Positions 26,035-34,900 are shown, counted from the first letter of the stretch. The stretch is 64,000 nucleotides of DNA from Martelella sp. AD-3 (GCF_001578105.1 NZ_CP014275.1:682001-746000), one strand, 5' to 3'. Numbers and translations are program-made. Notes: generated by a model from the sequence alone, not told the origin.

Positions 26035-27321
26035 CTACACGATGCCGCCGCCGGCCCCCGTGACGGCCGGGCGTTCGCCTGCGACCTTCTGCCGGTAGCC
26101 GGAAGCGCGATAGGCGGCGATCGGGTCGACCGCGCCGCCGGCGCGTTTGCGGGCCATGGCGAGGATCGGGCCGACATCGGTGCGGAAGGCGTCCTTCAGC
26201 GTTTCGGAAGCCATCATCGCATCGTTTTCCTCCTGATAGCCGGCAAGGGCGGCGCGATCGACCAGAAGCGCCTGGGCATAGGCGCGGCGGACTTCGATGG
26301 CCGAGCGCATCAGGCTTTCGATCGGGTCGGTGACATTGTGCGACTGGTCGAGCATGTGGGCGGGGTTGAAGCCGGGCGCGCCTTCCGCATCCACCAGTTC
26401 GTTGAAGACGAGGAACAGGCGGAACGGGTCGATCGAGCCCGTATCGAGGTCGTCGTCACCGTATTTGCTGTCGTTGAAATGGAAACCGCCGAGCTTGCCG
26501 AACTGGATCAGGCGCGCGACGATCATCTCGATATTGACGTTCGGCGCATGGTGACCGAGGTCGACGAGGCAGAAGGCCTTGGGACCGAGTTCCCTGGCGA
26601 TCAGGTAGTTCGTGCCCCAGTCCTGCACGACGGTCGAATAAAAGGCCGGCTCGAAGATCTTGTGCTCGGAGAAAATCCGCCAGTCATCCGGCAGCGCCGC
26701 GTAAATGCTCTTCATCGCCTCCAGATAGCGTTCGAACTGCTTTGTAAAATGGCTCTGGCCGGGAAAGTTGGAACCATCGCCGATCCACACGGTCAGCGCC
26801 TTGGAACCGAGCGCCTTGCCGATCTCTATACATTCGATGTTGTGGTCGATCGCCTGCTGGCGGGTCGCTGCATCGGTGTTGGAGAGCGAGCCGTATTTGT
26901 AGGAGTGCTCCTGGCCCGGCTGGTCCTGGAAGGTGTTGGAGTTCATTGCATCAAAGCCGAGGCCGAGCGCCGCGCCGCGCTGGCGCAGTTCGGAAAGGTC
27001 GTCCACCTTGTCCCACGGGATATGCAGCGAAACGGTCGGGGTGGCGCGCGTCAGTTGCTGGATCACAGCGCAGTCATCCAGCTTGTCGAAGATATGGCGC
27101 GGCTCGCCGGCGCCGGGAAAGCGGGCAAAGCGCGTGCCGCCGGTGCCGACGCCCCAGGAGGGCACGGCCACGCCATAGGCCGCGACCTTGGCGGTTACAT
27201 CGTCGATGCTGACGCCGCGGCGGGCGAGCTTTTCTCCGAGTGCGTTGTAGTCCCTCTCGAGGTCTTTGGCGCGCTTGTCGTTCTCTGCGGAAAGCACGCC
27301 GCCGTCGATCATCTGTTCCAT
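26035..27321 (-). CDS. rhaI: L-rhamnose isomerase, rhizobial/Pseudomonas type
   Basis: Converts L-rhamnose to L-rhamnulose. It belongs to the xylose-isomerase-like TIM-barrel group rather than the E. coli RhaA group; 428 residues. Metal-ligand regions are visible in ALTVWIGDGSNFPGQ, FSEHKIFEPAFYSTVVQDWG (Glu/His/Lys), FCLVDLGHHAPNVNIEMIV and GGFHFNDSKYGDDDLDTGS (His/Asp). Runs leftward after rhaD and before rhaM; the 114-bp gap to rhaD contains a half copy of the palindromic repeat. Confidence 0.96.
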   Translation of the reverse strand: MEQMIDGGVLSAENDKRAKDLERDYNALGEKLARRGVSIDDVTAKVAAYGVAVPSWGVGTGGTRFARFPGAGEPRHIFDKLDDCAVIQQLTRATPTVSLHIPWDKVDDLSELRQRGAALGLGFDAMNSNTFQDQPGQEHSYKYGSLSNTDAATRQQAIDHNIECIEIGKALGSKALTVWIGDGSNFPGQSHFTKQFERYLEAMKSIYAALPDDWRIFSEHKIFEPAFYSTVVQDWGTNYLIARELGPKAFCLVDLGHHAPNVNIEMIVARLIQFGKLGGFHFNDSKYGDDDLDTGSIDPFRLFLVFNELVDAEGAPGFNPAHMLDQSHNVTDPIESLMRSAIEVRRAYAQALLVDRAALAGYQEENDAMMASETLKDAFRTDVGPILAMARKRAGGAVDPIAAYRASGYRQKVAGERPAVTGAGGGIV

Positions 27322-27386
27322 GTCTTCCTCCCGTTGCAGGTGATGGGCCTGCCGAATTGGTTTGTCATCGGGGCGGTTCAGCCCAC

Positions 27387-27413
27387 AATCTCCCCTTGAG
27401 GGGAGAGATTGGC
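27387..27413. repeat. Palindromic intergenic repeat, half copy
   Basis: CACAATCTCCCCTTGAGGGG-type hairpin followed by AGAGATTGGCCGTAAGGCGGGCCC. It shares the core of the composite repeats found at 21608, 31620 and 47937 but lacks the inverted partner and the CAGAGAGGGG block. It lies between rhaD and rhaI inside the leftward rhamnose operon. Confidence 0.7.
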
Positions 27414-27435
27414 CGTAAGGCGGGCCCTTCCAAAC

Positions 27436-29535
27436 CTACCGCGGAAACGACACCGCATTCCCCGCATCCACGTTGATGATATTCCCCGTCGATTTGGCCG
27501 ACATGTCGGAGGCGAGGAAGTAGATGGCTTCGGCGATATCCTCCGGGAACACCGAACGCTTCAGCATCGAGCGCTCGCGGTAATGCGCCTCCAGATCGTC
27601 GGTCGACATCTTGTAGGCGGCGGCGCGCTGTTCCTTCCACTCGCCAGTCCAGATCTTCGAGCCGCGCAGAACGGCATCCGGATTGACGGTGTTGACGCGG
27701 ATCTGGGCGCTTGCCCCTTCAAGCGCCAGGCAGCGGGCAAGATGGATTTCCGCGGCCTTGGCCGTGCAGTATGCGGATGCGCCGGGCGAGGCGGCCAGGC
27801 CGTTCTTCGACGAGACGAACACGACATTGCCGCCGGCATTCTGGTAGCGGAACAGGCGGAAGGCCTCGCGCGAGACGAGGAAATAGCCGGTTGCCAGAAT
27901 GGCGATGTTCTTGTCCCACAGATCGAGCGTCGTCTCCTCGATCGGGGCGGAGGAGGCGAGACCGGCATTGGAGACCAGAATATCAAGCCCCCCGAACTCC
28001 ACCACCGTATCGGCAAAGCCCTTGGCAACTTCGGCCTCGTCGGTGACGTTCAGGTGAACGCCGCGCACGATATCCTTGCTGAAGACGGAGGAGAGCTCGG
28101 CCTTGGCGGTTTCAAGCGCGGCATCATCGATATCGGCCAGCACCACGCAGGCGCCTTCGCCGGCAAGCCGGAAGGCGGTGGCCTTGCCGATGCCGCCGGC
28201 GCCGCCGGTCACGAGCGCTATTCTGCCGGCAAGCGGCTTCGGTTTCGGCATCCGCTGCAGCTTTGCCTCTTCCAGAAGCCAGTATTCGATATCGAAGGCC
28301 TCCTGTTCGGAAAGGCCCTGATAGGTCGAGACCGAGGATGCGCCGCGCATGACGTTGATGGCGTTGACGTAGAACTCGGCAGAAATGCGGGCCGTCGCCT
28401 TGTCCTTGGCAAAGGAGATCATGCCGACGCCGGGCACCAGGTAGATCACCGCATTCGGATCGCGCATCGCCGGCGAATTGTCGTGCTTGCAGCGCGCGTA
28501 ATAGGCGGCATAGTCCTCGCGATAGGCGCTGATCGCCTCCGGCAGGCCTTCGACCGTCTTGTCGATATCCGGGTTTTCCGGGTCGAAATCGACGACCAGC
28601 GGACGGATTTTCGTACGGAGAAAGTGGTCGGGGCAAGATGTGCCGAGGGCTGCGAGTTCCTCAAGCCGGTTGGAGGCGACGAATTCCAGAACGGCGGGCT
28701 GATCGTCGAAATGGCCGAGCTTGCCTTCGGTTTCCGAAATCATGCCGCGGATCTTCGGCATCAGTTTTTCGGCAATGGCGCGGCGGTCTTCGGCTGCAAG
28801 CGTCTTCACCTTTGGCCCGCCAAAGACCGGGCCTTCGATCTTCGCCTCGAGCCAGGCCATCGCCTTGTTGATGATCTCGAGCGTGGTCTCGTAGCTTTCC
28901 TTCGCCGTGTCGCCCCAGGTGAAAAGGCCATGGCTTTCGAGGATGACGCCGCGCGCATCCGGGTTTTCTGCGCAGAACTTGCCGAGCCACAGGCCCAGTT
29001 CATAGCCCGGACGCTTCCACGGCAGCCAGCCGATCTCGCCGCCGAAAATTTCCCTGGTCAGCGCCTCGGAATCGGCCGAAGCGGCAATGGCGATGATTGC
29101 GTCGGGGTGCATGTGGTCGACATGCCTTTTCGGCACATAGGCATGCAGCGGCGTGTCGATGGAGGCCGCGCGGGCATTCAGGTTGAAGGTGCAGTGGGGG
29201 AGGTAGCCCACCATCTCGTCTTCGTGCTCGATGCCGCGATAAAGCCCCTTCAACGCATTCAGCTTGTCCATGTAAAGCGTTGCAAAGCCGTCCATCTTGA
29301 TGGTGCCGACATCGCCGCCCGAGCCCTTCACCCACAAGACCTCGACCTGATCACCGGTGAGCGGGTCCTTTTCCATCACCTTGGCCGAGGTGTTGCCGCC
29401 GCCGTAATTGGTGATGCGCTTGTCGGAGCCCAGAAGATTGGAGCGATAGAGCAGCAGCTCGGATTCGCTCATGCCGTCGGCCTTGCCGTCATCCCACAGG
29501 TTCTCAAGCCGGGCGGCCCGGGTGTCATTCGCCAT
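27436..29535 (-). CDS. rhaD: Bifunctional rhamnulose-1-phosphate aldolase / lactaldehyde (alcohol) dehydrogenase
   Basis: Fusion enzyme of the rhizobial rhamnose pathway: the N-terminal class II aldolase domain (about residues 1-400) should split L-rhamnulose 1-phosphate into DHAP and L-lactaldehyde, and the C-terminal short-chain dehydrogenase domain (about 435-695) oxidises the aldehyde. The aldolase metal site is seen in HVDHMHPDAI and the later LESHGLFTWGD; the dehydrogenase has the Rossmann motif TGGAGGIGKA, LVSNAGLAS and the catalytic YCTAK. ATG 29535 is chosen because GGAGG lies 5 nt upstream; the preceding ATG at 29538 is also possible. 699 residues. Confidence 0.95.
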   Translation of the reverse strand: MANDTRAARLENLWDDGKADGMSESELLLYRSNLLGSDKRITNYGGGNTSAKVMEKDPLTGDQVEVLWVKGSGGDVGTIKMDGFATLYMDKLNALKGLYRGIEHEDEMVGYLPHCTFNLNARAASIDTPLHAYVPKRHVDHMHPDAIIAIAASADSEALTREIFGGEIGWLPWKRPGYELGLWLGKFCAENPDARGVILESHGLFTWGDTAKESYETTLEIINKAMAWLEAKIEGPVFGGPKVKTLAAEDRRAIAEKLMPKIRGMISETEGKLGHFDDQPAVLEFVASNRLEELAALGTSCPDHFLRTKIRPLVVDFDPENPDIDKTVEGLPEAISAYREDYAAYYARCKHDNSPAMRDPNAVIYLVPGVGMISFAKDKATARISAEFYVNAINVMRGASSVSTYQGLSEQEAFDIEYWLLEEAKLQRMPKPKPLAGRIALVTGGAGGIGKATAFRLAGEGACVVLADIDDAALETAKAELSSVFSKDIVRGVHLNVTDEAEVAKGFADTVVEFGGLDILVSNAGLASSAPIEETTLDLWDKNIAILATGYFLVSREAFRLFRYQNAGGNVVFVSSKNGLAASPGASAYCTAKAAEIHLARCLALEGASAQIRVNTVNPDAVLRGSKIWTGEWKEQRAAAYKMSTDDLEAHYRERSMLKRSVFPEDIAEAIYFLASDMSAKSTGNIINVDAGNAVSFPR

Positions 29536-29625
29536 CATTTCCTCCTTCGGGGCCTCTCGGCCTGGTTCTTCCCCGGCAAAATCCATCCGAAAGTCGGGCT
29601 TGTCAATCATAAACGCTCAATTTCG

Positions 29626-29668
29626 ATCAAAAATGGCACTATCGCAGTGCAGCATGACTATTTTTGAT
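29626..29668. promoter_or_regulatory. Candidate RhaR operator in the rhaD-rhaR divergent promoter region
   Basis: The 179-bp region between the two divergent genes contains an inverted repeat ATCAAAAAT (29626-29634) / ATTTTTGAT (29660-29668), with a second small palindrome GCACT-N5-AGTGC (29636-29650) inside. A TTGACA at 29668-29673 could be the -35 of rhaR. DeoR-family regulators often bind repeated TTTTGAT-like motifs. That RhaR is the ligand is inferred from position. Confidence 0.55.
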
Positions 29669-29714
29669 TGACACTGATGGAAATTCGCTGAACTCTGTCA
29701 AAAAGGGAGGCCCC

Positions 29715-30515
29715 ATGCACGAGAAAGAGCGTCATCGCATCATCCTGTCGGCCGTACAGGAAAAGCCGGTTGTGACCGTTGGGGAGCTCGTCGATCTGAC
29801 GGAGAGTTCCGAGGCGACGATCCGGCGCGATATCGCGGCTCTGCATGTGGCCAAGCGCCTGCGCCGGGTGCGCGGCGGGGCGGAGGCGCTCAGCCCGCCG
29901 CAATTCGTCGGCCTTGCCGGCCGGCCCTTCAGCGTCAACCAGACGATGAACGCGCGGCAGAAGCAGGCGATCGCCAAGGCGGCCGTCGCGCTGTGCGATG
30001 ACGGTGATTCCGTCATCATCAATGGCGGCACGACCACGTTTCAGATGGTCCATCACCTCGCCAATCGCCGGCTGCAGGTGTTCACCAATTCCTTTCCGAT
30101 CGCGGAGCATCTGCTGAAGCATTCGAAGAACACGGTGATGCTGTCGGGGGGCGTGATCTACCGCGAGCAGAACGTGATCCTGAGCCCGTTTGAAAACGAC
30201 GTGACCCGAAATTTCTGGGCAAGGCGGATGTTCATGGGCGCGCAAGGGATCGGCCCGCTCGGCCTGATGGAGGCCGACCCGCTTTTGATCCAGGCCGAGC
30301 AGAAGCTGATCGACCAGGCGGAAGACCTGGTTGTTCTGGTGGATTCATCAAAATTCAAGCAGCGGTCGAGCCTTATCCTTTGCGGGCTGAAAAGAATCTC
30401 GACCGTGATTACCGATTCCGGGCTGCAGGCGTCTGACGCCCGCATGCTGGAGGAGGCCGGCGTTTCGGTGATCATCGCCGATGCGCAGGCAATGGAGGAA
30501 ACCGGTTCGGGCTGA
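29715..30515 (+). CDS. rhaR: DeoR-family transcriptional regulator of rhamnose genes
   Basis: Cytoplasmic repressor or activator. ATG 29715 follows GGGAGG and gives 266 residues. The N-terminal winged helix-turn-helix has the DeoR signature (VTVGELVDLTESSEATIRRDIAALHVAKRLRRVRGGA, about 19-55). The C-terminal sugar-phosphate-sensor domain carries INGGTTTFQM, the MFMGAQGIGPLGLMEADPLLIQ segment and VLVDSSKF. First gene of rhaRSTPQK, divergent from rhaDI. Confidence 0.93.
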   Translation: MHEKERHRIILSAVQEKPVVTVGELVDLTESSEATIRRDIAALHVAKRLRRVRGGAEALSPPQFVGLAGRPFSVNQTMNARQKQAIAKAAVALCDDGDSVIINGGTTTFQMVHHLANRRLQVFTNSFPIAEHLLKHSKNTVMLSGGVIYREQNVILSPFENDVTRNFWARRMFMGAQGIGPLGLMEADPLLIQAEQKLIDQAEDLVVLVDSSKFKQRSSLILCGLKRISTVITDSGLQASDARMLEEAGVSVIIADAQAMEETGSG

Positions 30516-30568
30516 GCCTTGGAGGAGAAGAGCCAGCCTGCACCCTGTTCATCAACCGGAGGAGAAAG

Positions 30569-31558
30569 ATGAGCATTTTGAAGAAAGTTCTCGTGGGAGC
30601 GCTGCTCTCCACCGCGCTCGTTGCGCAAGGCGCGCATGCCGCCGACAAGAAGATCGCGCTGGTGGTGAAGGCGCTCGGCATCGGCTTTTTCGAGGCCGCT
30701 GCGGAAGGCGCCGAAGAGGCCGCCAAGGAAATCGGCGATGTCGAACTGATTTACACGGGCCCGACCGATACCACCGCCGAAGGCCAGATCGACGTGATCA
30801 ATTCGCTGATCGCCCAGAAGGTCGATGCGATTGCGATCTCGGCCAATGACCCGGATGCTCTGGTGCCGGCGCTCAAACGCGCCATGCAGCGCGGCATCAA
30901 GGTCGTTTCCTGGGATTCCGGCGTCGCACCGGAAGGCCGCATGGTGCACTTGAACCCCTCGTCCAATCCGCTGATCGGTAACATGATCATCAAGCTTGCC
31001 GCCGACAATCTGCCGGATGGCGGCGAGGTCGCCGTGCTTTCGGCATCGGCGACGGCGACGAACCAGAACACCTGGATCGATGAAATGAACAAGGTGAAGG
31101 GCGACTACCCGAACATCGATGTCGTCACCACGGTTTACGGCGACGACCTGTTCGACAAGTCCTATCGCGAGACCCAGGGCCTCATCCAGTCCTATCCGGA
31201 TCTGAAGGCGATCATCGCGCCGACCTCCGTCGGCATCGTCGCCGCCGCCCAGGCCGTGACGGATGAAGGCAAGATCGGCGAGATCAACGTCACCGGCCTT
31301 GGTCTTCCGTCCGAAATGGCGGCCTATGTCGACAATGGCGCATCGAAATCCTTCGCCATCTGGAACCCGATCGACCTTGGCTATGCCGCCGTCATGCTGT
31401 CGAACGACCTGATCGACGGCGCGAAAGCCGAACCGGGGGCAGAGCTTTCCATGGGCCGCCTCGGCGATCTGACGCTCGATGACGACAATGCCGGCGCCAT
31501 GGCCGATCCCTTCGTCTACGACAAGTCGAACATCGACAAGTTCAAGGACATTTTCTGA
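30569..31558 (+). CDS. rhaS: L-rhamnose ABC transporter substrate-binding protein
   Basis: Periplasmic receptor of the ribose-binding-protein type (peripla_BP_4). Signal peptide MSILKKVLVGALLSTALVA with cleavage near AHA-AD; 329 residues. The mature N-terminus KKIALVVKALGIGFFEAAAEGAEEAAKE and the DTTAEGQIDVINSLIAQKVDAIAISANDPDAL segment are characteristic. A GGAGGAG ribosome site lies just upstream. It follows rhaR by 53 bp; the 308-bp gap after it holds a composite repeat. Confidence 0.94.
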   Translation: MSILKKVLVGALLSTALVAQGAHAADKKIALVVKALGIGFFEAAAEGAEEAAKEIGDVELIYTGPTDTTAEGQIDVINSLIAQKVDAIAISANDPDALVPALKRAMQRGIKVVSWDSGVAPEGRMVHLNPSSNPLIGNMIIKLAADNLPDGGEVAVLSASATATNQNTWIDEMNKVKGDYPNIDVVTTVYGDDLFDKSYRETQGLIQSYPDLKAIIAPTSVGIVAAAQAVTDEGKIGEINVTGLGLPSEMAAYVDNGASKSFAIWNPIDLGYAAVMLSNDLIDGAKAEPGAELSMGRLGDLTLDDDNAGAMADPFVYDKSNIDKFKDIF

Positions 31559-31619
31559 GGTTGTTCTTGCTGCGGTGAAGTCTGGCTCTGCTGATAGACA
31601 CCCAAATGCCCCTCCGAAT

Positions 31620-31768
31620 TCGATCTCCCCCCTTGAGGGGGAGATGTCGCGAAAGCGACAGAGAGGGGTAAAGGGCGCAAGCCCTAAGAGCCGCAGTCTC
31701 CGTGCTCTCGGATGGGGTTCACCCCCCCTCTGCCCTTGTCGGGGCATCTCCCCCTCAAGGGGGGAGAA
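31620..31768. repeat. Palindromic intergenic repeat, copy 2 (inverted pair)
   Basis: Composite of two inverted units: the left starts GATCTCCCCCCTTGAGGGGG, then ATGTCGCGAAAGCGACAGAG and AGGGGTAAAG; the right ends GGCATCTCCCCCTCAAGGGG. Fills most of the 308-bp rhaS-rhaT gap, within the operon. The rest of that gap (31559-31619, 31769-31866) shows nothing else. Confidence 0.87.
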
Positions 31769-31866
31769 TGCTGGTTGCCACATCTGGACAAGCCACTCCC
31801 GCAAACAATCCGGCCCGCTCCGATCTCGGCGGGTCGGCACCTCAGTAAAAACACGGCAGGCCCTTG

Positions 31867-32945
31867 ATGCCAGACGCACAGAAAAACGCCGCCATCGCCC
31901 TTGACGGCATCACCAAGACCTTTCCGGGCGTTCGCGCGCTGTCGGATGTCTCCCTTGCGCTCTATCCGGGAGAGGTGACCGCGCTTGTCGGCGAAAACGG
32001 CGCGGGCAAGTCGACGCTCGTCAAAATCCTGACAGGCATTTACCAGCCGGATGGCGGCGAGATCACTATCGACGGTGCGCCTGTCCGCTTCCCGACGGCG
32101 GAAGCGGCAAGCGAACATGGCGTCACGGCGATCCATCAGGAAACCGTATTGTTCGACGCGCTGACGGTTGCCGAAAACATCTTCATCGGTCACGCGCCGA
32201 CCAACCGTTTCGGCCTGATCGACTGGAAGCAGATCCATGATCGCGCCCGCGATATTCTCGACAGTATCGGCGCGCGCATCGATCCGCGCCATCGCCTGTC
32301 CGAGCTTGGCATCGCCAATCGCCACATGGTGGCCGTTGCCCGCGCGCTTTCCGTCGATGCCCGCGTGGTCATCATGGACGAGCCGACGGCAGCCCTGTCG
32401 CAAAAGGAAATCGAGGAGCTTTACGAACTGGTCGAGAAGCTGAAGGCGGACGGCAAGGCGATCCTGTTCATCTCCCACAAATTCGACGAGATTTTTCGCA
32501 TTGCTGATCGCTATACTGTCTTTCGCGACGGCGAGATGGTGGGTGAGGGCAGGATCGCCGAGACCGACGAGAATGCGCTGGTGGAACTGATGGTCGGGCG
32601 GCCTGTCGACCAGGTCTTCCCCAAGCAGGAGGTCGCAATCGGCGGGCCGGTGCTGACGGTGTCGGGCTATCGTCACCCGACCGAATTCGAGGATATCGGC
32701 TTCACCCTTCGGCGCGGCGAGATCCTCGGCTTCTATGGTCTTGTCGGGGCCGGGCGGTCGGAATTCATGCAGGCGCTGTTCGGCATCACCCGGCCTGCGG
32801 CCGGCGCCGTGCGGATTGATGACGAGATCGCCGTCATCCGCTCGCCCTCGGAAGCGGTGAAGCAGGGCATCGTCTATGTGCCGGAGGAACGCGGCACGCA
32901 GGGCACGATCACCGCCATGCCGATCTTCGAAAACGTCACGCTGCC
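31867..32945 (+). pseudogene. rhaT: rhaT 5' fragment: rhamnose ABC ATPase, interrupted by an insertion sequence
   Basis: N-terminal 359 or so residues of a double ABC ATPase of the RbsA/RhaT type. The first ABC domain is complete except that the usual signature is replaced by LSELGIANRHMVAVARAL, as in many RbsA-like proteins: Walker A GENGAGKST (about 40-48), Q-loop IHQETVLFDALT, Walker B VVIMDEPTAALS. The second domain starts with GLVGAGRSE and is cut after FENVTLP. Beyond 32945 the frame runs 22 bp into the insertion sequence and stops at 32967. The rest of the gene resumes at 34460 in register. ATG 31867 is preferred over the TTG 3 nt before it. Confidence 0.95.
32938..32945 (+). repeat. 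Left copy of 8-bp target-site duplication
   Basis: ACGCTGCC, the last rhaT bases before the insertion sequence. An identical octamer occurs at 34460-34467. Removing the element and one copy restores the reading frame as FENVTLPSLSKVSRRGFVRMA. Confidence 0.85.
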
Positions 32946-33033
32946 TGTTCCGTCTCAACGCCTTTGAGACAGATCTGGCTTAACGGATAAGGGAGGGTTT
33001 TGGCTCATCATAGCGCACGCAAAGGAAGCGAAG

Positions 33034-33408
33034 ATGAGACAGAAATCCGGGCAGCAGAAGCCGACGGCAGACAAGGCGATCAAGGATATCCGCCGGGCCA
33101 CACGCAAATCCTATTCGGCCGAGGAAAAGATCCGCATTGTGCTGGAAGGCCTGCGCGGCGAAGACAGTATCGCCGCGCTCTGCCGCCGCGAGGGTATCGC
33201 CGAAAGCATGTATTACACTTGGTCGAAGGAATTTCTCGAGGCCGGCAAGCGGCGCCTGGCCGGCGATACGGCTCGGGCCGCAACGACGGATGAGGTGAAG
33301 GCATTACGTCGGGAAACACGCGATCTGAAAGAGGTCGTGGCCGAGCAGACGCTGGAGCTGCGCCTGCTCAAAAAAAGCATGATCGGGGATGGGGACGCAG
33401 AAGAATGA
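33034..33408 (+). CDS. Insertion sequence OrfA, helix-turn-helix protein
   Basis: 124-residue DNA-binding protein of the transposase-8 type. Helix-turn-helix around residues 25-60 (YSAEEKIRIVLEGLRGEDSIAALCRREGIAESMYYTWSKEF), followed by a leucine-zipper-like coiled coil (ALRRETRDLKEVVAEQTLELRLLKKSM, about 88-114). The stop overlaps the ATG of OrfB by 4 bp (ATGA). No slippery A6G frameshift signal was seen at the junction, so OrfB is probably made by translational coupling. Confidence 0.92.
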   Translation: MRQKSGQQKPTADKAIKDIRRATRKSYSAEEKIRIVLEGLRGEDSIAALCRREGIAESMYYTWSKEFLEAGKRRLAGDTARAATTDEVKALRRETRDLKEVVAEQTLELRLLKKSMIGDGDAEE

Positions 33409-34385
33409 GATACCCCGCATCCGAGAAGTTGGAAATCATCCGGCTGGTCGAGCAATCGCACCTGCCGGTGAAGAAGACACTGGAGCAGCTCGCCATTCCC
33501 CGCCAGACCTTTTACCGCTGGTATGACCGTTTCCAGCGCTTTGGCGTTGAGGGGCTGGAGGACCGCTCATCCGCCCCGTCACGGGTATGGAACCGCATTC
33601 CCGATACTATCAGGGACGAGGTGATAGAGCTGGCGCTTGAAGAGCCGGAGCTCTCCCCGCGCGAACTGGCGGTGACCTTCACCGACACAAAAAGCTATTT
33701 CGTATCAGAGGCGTCCGTCTATCGCCTGCTCAAGGCGCACGATCTGATCACCTCGCCAGCCTTCATTGTCGTCAAGGCGGACAATGAATTCAGGGACAAG
33801 ACCGTTCGCCCCAATGAGATGTGGCAAACCGATTTCACCTATCTGAAGGTGATCGGCTGGGGCTGGTTGTATCTGTCCACCATCCTCGATGACTTTTCCC
33901 GATATATCGTGGGATGGAAACTGTGCACGAACATGAAGGTGGGTGATGTAACCGACACGCTGAACATTGCGCTTTCTGCATCCGGCTGCGACAGCGTCAA
34001 GGTGGAGCACAAACCGCGGCTTCTGTCGGATAATGGCGGATGCTACATCGCCGAAGACCTGGCGGACTGGCTGAAGGACAGGAAGATGGAGCAGCTTCAC
34101 GGCGCGCCCGGTCATCCGCAGACCCAAGGCAAGATCGAGCGCTGGCACCAGACGCTGAAAAACCGGATCCTGCTCGAGAATTACTTCTTCCCCGAAGACC
34201 TTGAAGCGCAGATCGGCGCATTCATCGACCATTACAACAATCGCCGATACCACGAGAGCCTCGGCAACCTCACACCGGCGGATGTCTACTTCGGCAGAGG
34301 AGACGAAATCCTGAAACAGCGAAAGAGGATCAAGCAACAGACCATTCAAAACCGACGCTTGCAACACCACGCAAACGCGGCTTAA
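33405..34385 (+). CDS. Insertion sequence OrfB, DDE transposase (rve integrase core)
   Basis: 326-residue transposase. The N-terminus has its own helix-turn-helix (LPVKKTLEQLAIPRQTFYRWYDRFQRFG) and the integrase core follows. The catalytic triad is visible: Asp in MWQTDFTYLKV, Asp in LLSDNGGCY, and Glu in GKIERWHQ exactly 35 residues after the second Asp, the DD(35)E spacing. The C-terminal HYNNRRYHESLGNLTPADVYFG is typical of IS3/IS481 enzymes. No internal stop, so probably active. Confidence 0.95.
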   Translation: MRYPASEKLEIIRLVEQSHLPVKKTLEQLAIPRQTFYRWYDRFQRFGVEGLEDRSSAPSRVWNRIPDTIRDEVIELALEEPELSPRELAVTFTDTKSYFVSEASVYRLLKAHDLITSPAFIVVKADNEFRDKTVRPNEMWQTDFTYLKVIGWGWLYLSTILDDFSRYIVGWKLCTNMKVGDVTDTLNIALSASGCDSVKVEHKPRLLSDNGGCYIAEDLADWLKDRKMEQLHGAPGHPQTQGKIERWHQTLKNRILLENYFFPEDLEAQIGAFIDHYNNRRYHESLGNLTPADVYFGRGDEILKQRKRIKQQTIQNRRLQHHANAA

Positions 34386-34459
34386 ATCAACACATCAGAC
34401 GAGCCAATCTCTCCTGATAGCCAGACCCCATTCTGTCCATAATCATTCGACGACGGACA

Positions 34460-34467
34460 ACGCTGCC
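34460..34467 (+). repeat. Right copy of 8-bp target-site duplication
   Basis: ACGCTGCC directly after the insertion sequence; identical to 32938-32945. These bases belong in register to the rhaT 3' fragment. Confidence 0.85.
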
Positions 34468-34900
34468 GTCGCTCTCCAAGGTCTCGCGCAGAGGCTTTGT
34501 CCGCATGGCCGAGGAATTTGCCCTGGCGCGGGAGTTTACCGGGCGGCTGGACCTGCGCGCGGCCTCGCTCGACCAGCCCGTCGGCAATCTCTCCGGCGGC
34601 AACCAGCAGAAGGTGGTGATCGCCAAATGGCTGGCGACCCAGCCGAAAGTGATCATTCTCGATGAGCCGACCAAGGGCATCGATATCGGTTCGAAATCCG
34701 CCGTTCATGCCTTCATGAGCGAGCTTGCGGGCAGGGGGCTCTCCATCATCATGGTCTCGTCAGAAATTCCGGAAATCCTCGGCATGTCCGACCGGGTCAT
34801 CGTCATGCGCGAGGGGCGGATCGTCGCCGAGCTTGCGCGCGATGAGATGTCGGCGGAAAAGCTGGTGCGGGCAGCAGCCGGCATCGGGGCGGCAGCATGA
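34460..34900 (+). pseudogene. rhaT: rhaT 3' fragment (C-terminal half of second ABC domain)
   Basis: Continues the reading frame of the 5' fragment after the insertion sequence (TLPSLSKVSRRGFVRMAEEF). An internal ATG at 34505 could start a 131-residue peptide with the signature LSGGNQQKVVIAKWL, Walker B VIILDEPTKGID and the switch region VSSEIPEIL. It has no Walker A, so on its own it cannot hydrolyse ATP. The stop overlaps rhaP by 4 bp (ATGA), the original operon arrangement. Base composition matches its neighbours. Confidence 0.93.

Larger units (their letters stand above)
32946..34459 (+). mobile_element. Insertion sequence, 1514 bp, IS3/IS481-like, inside rhaT
   Basis: The ends are TGTTCCGTC (left) and GACGGACA (right), imperfect inverted repeats that begin TGT and end ACA, with a further shared GACAGA and TCTGGCT inside. 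It carries two overlapping transposase genes (33034-33408 and 33405-34385). An 8-bp direct repeat ACGCTGCC flanks it. IS3 members usually duplicate 3-5 bp, whereas IS481 members duplicate 4-15 bp and use TGT...ACA ends, so family assignment is left open. Both frames and both ends look intact, which suggests a recent insertion. Confidence 0.92.

Noticed and set aside
24577-27399. 940-codon plus-strand open frame over the aldo/keto reductase, rhaM and rhaI region
   Set aside because: Low-complexity composition and full overlap with well-recognised reverse-strand genes. No protein family seen.
34505-34900. The rhaT 3' fragment as an independent small ATPase gene
   Set aside because: It has the signature and Walker B motifs but no Walker A, and its 5' end continues in frame into the duplicated target site. 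It is best read as a gene remnant, though expression of a fragment is not excluded.
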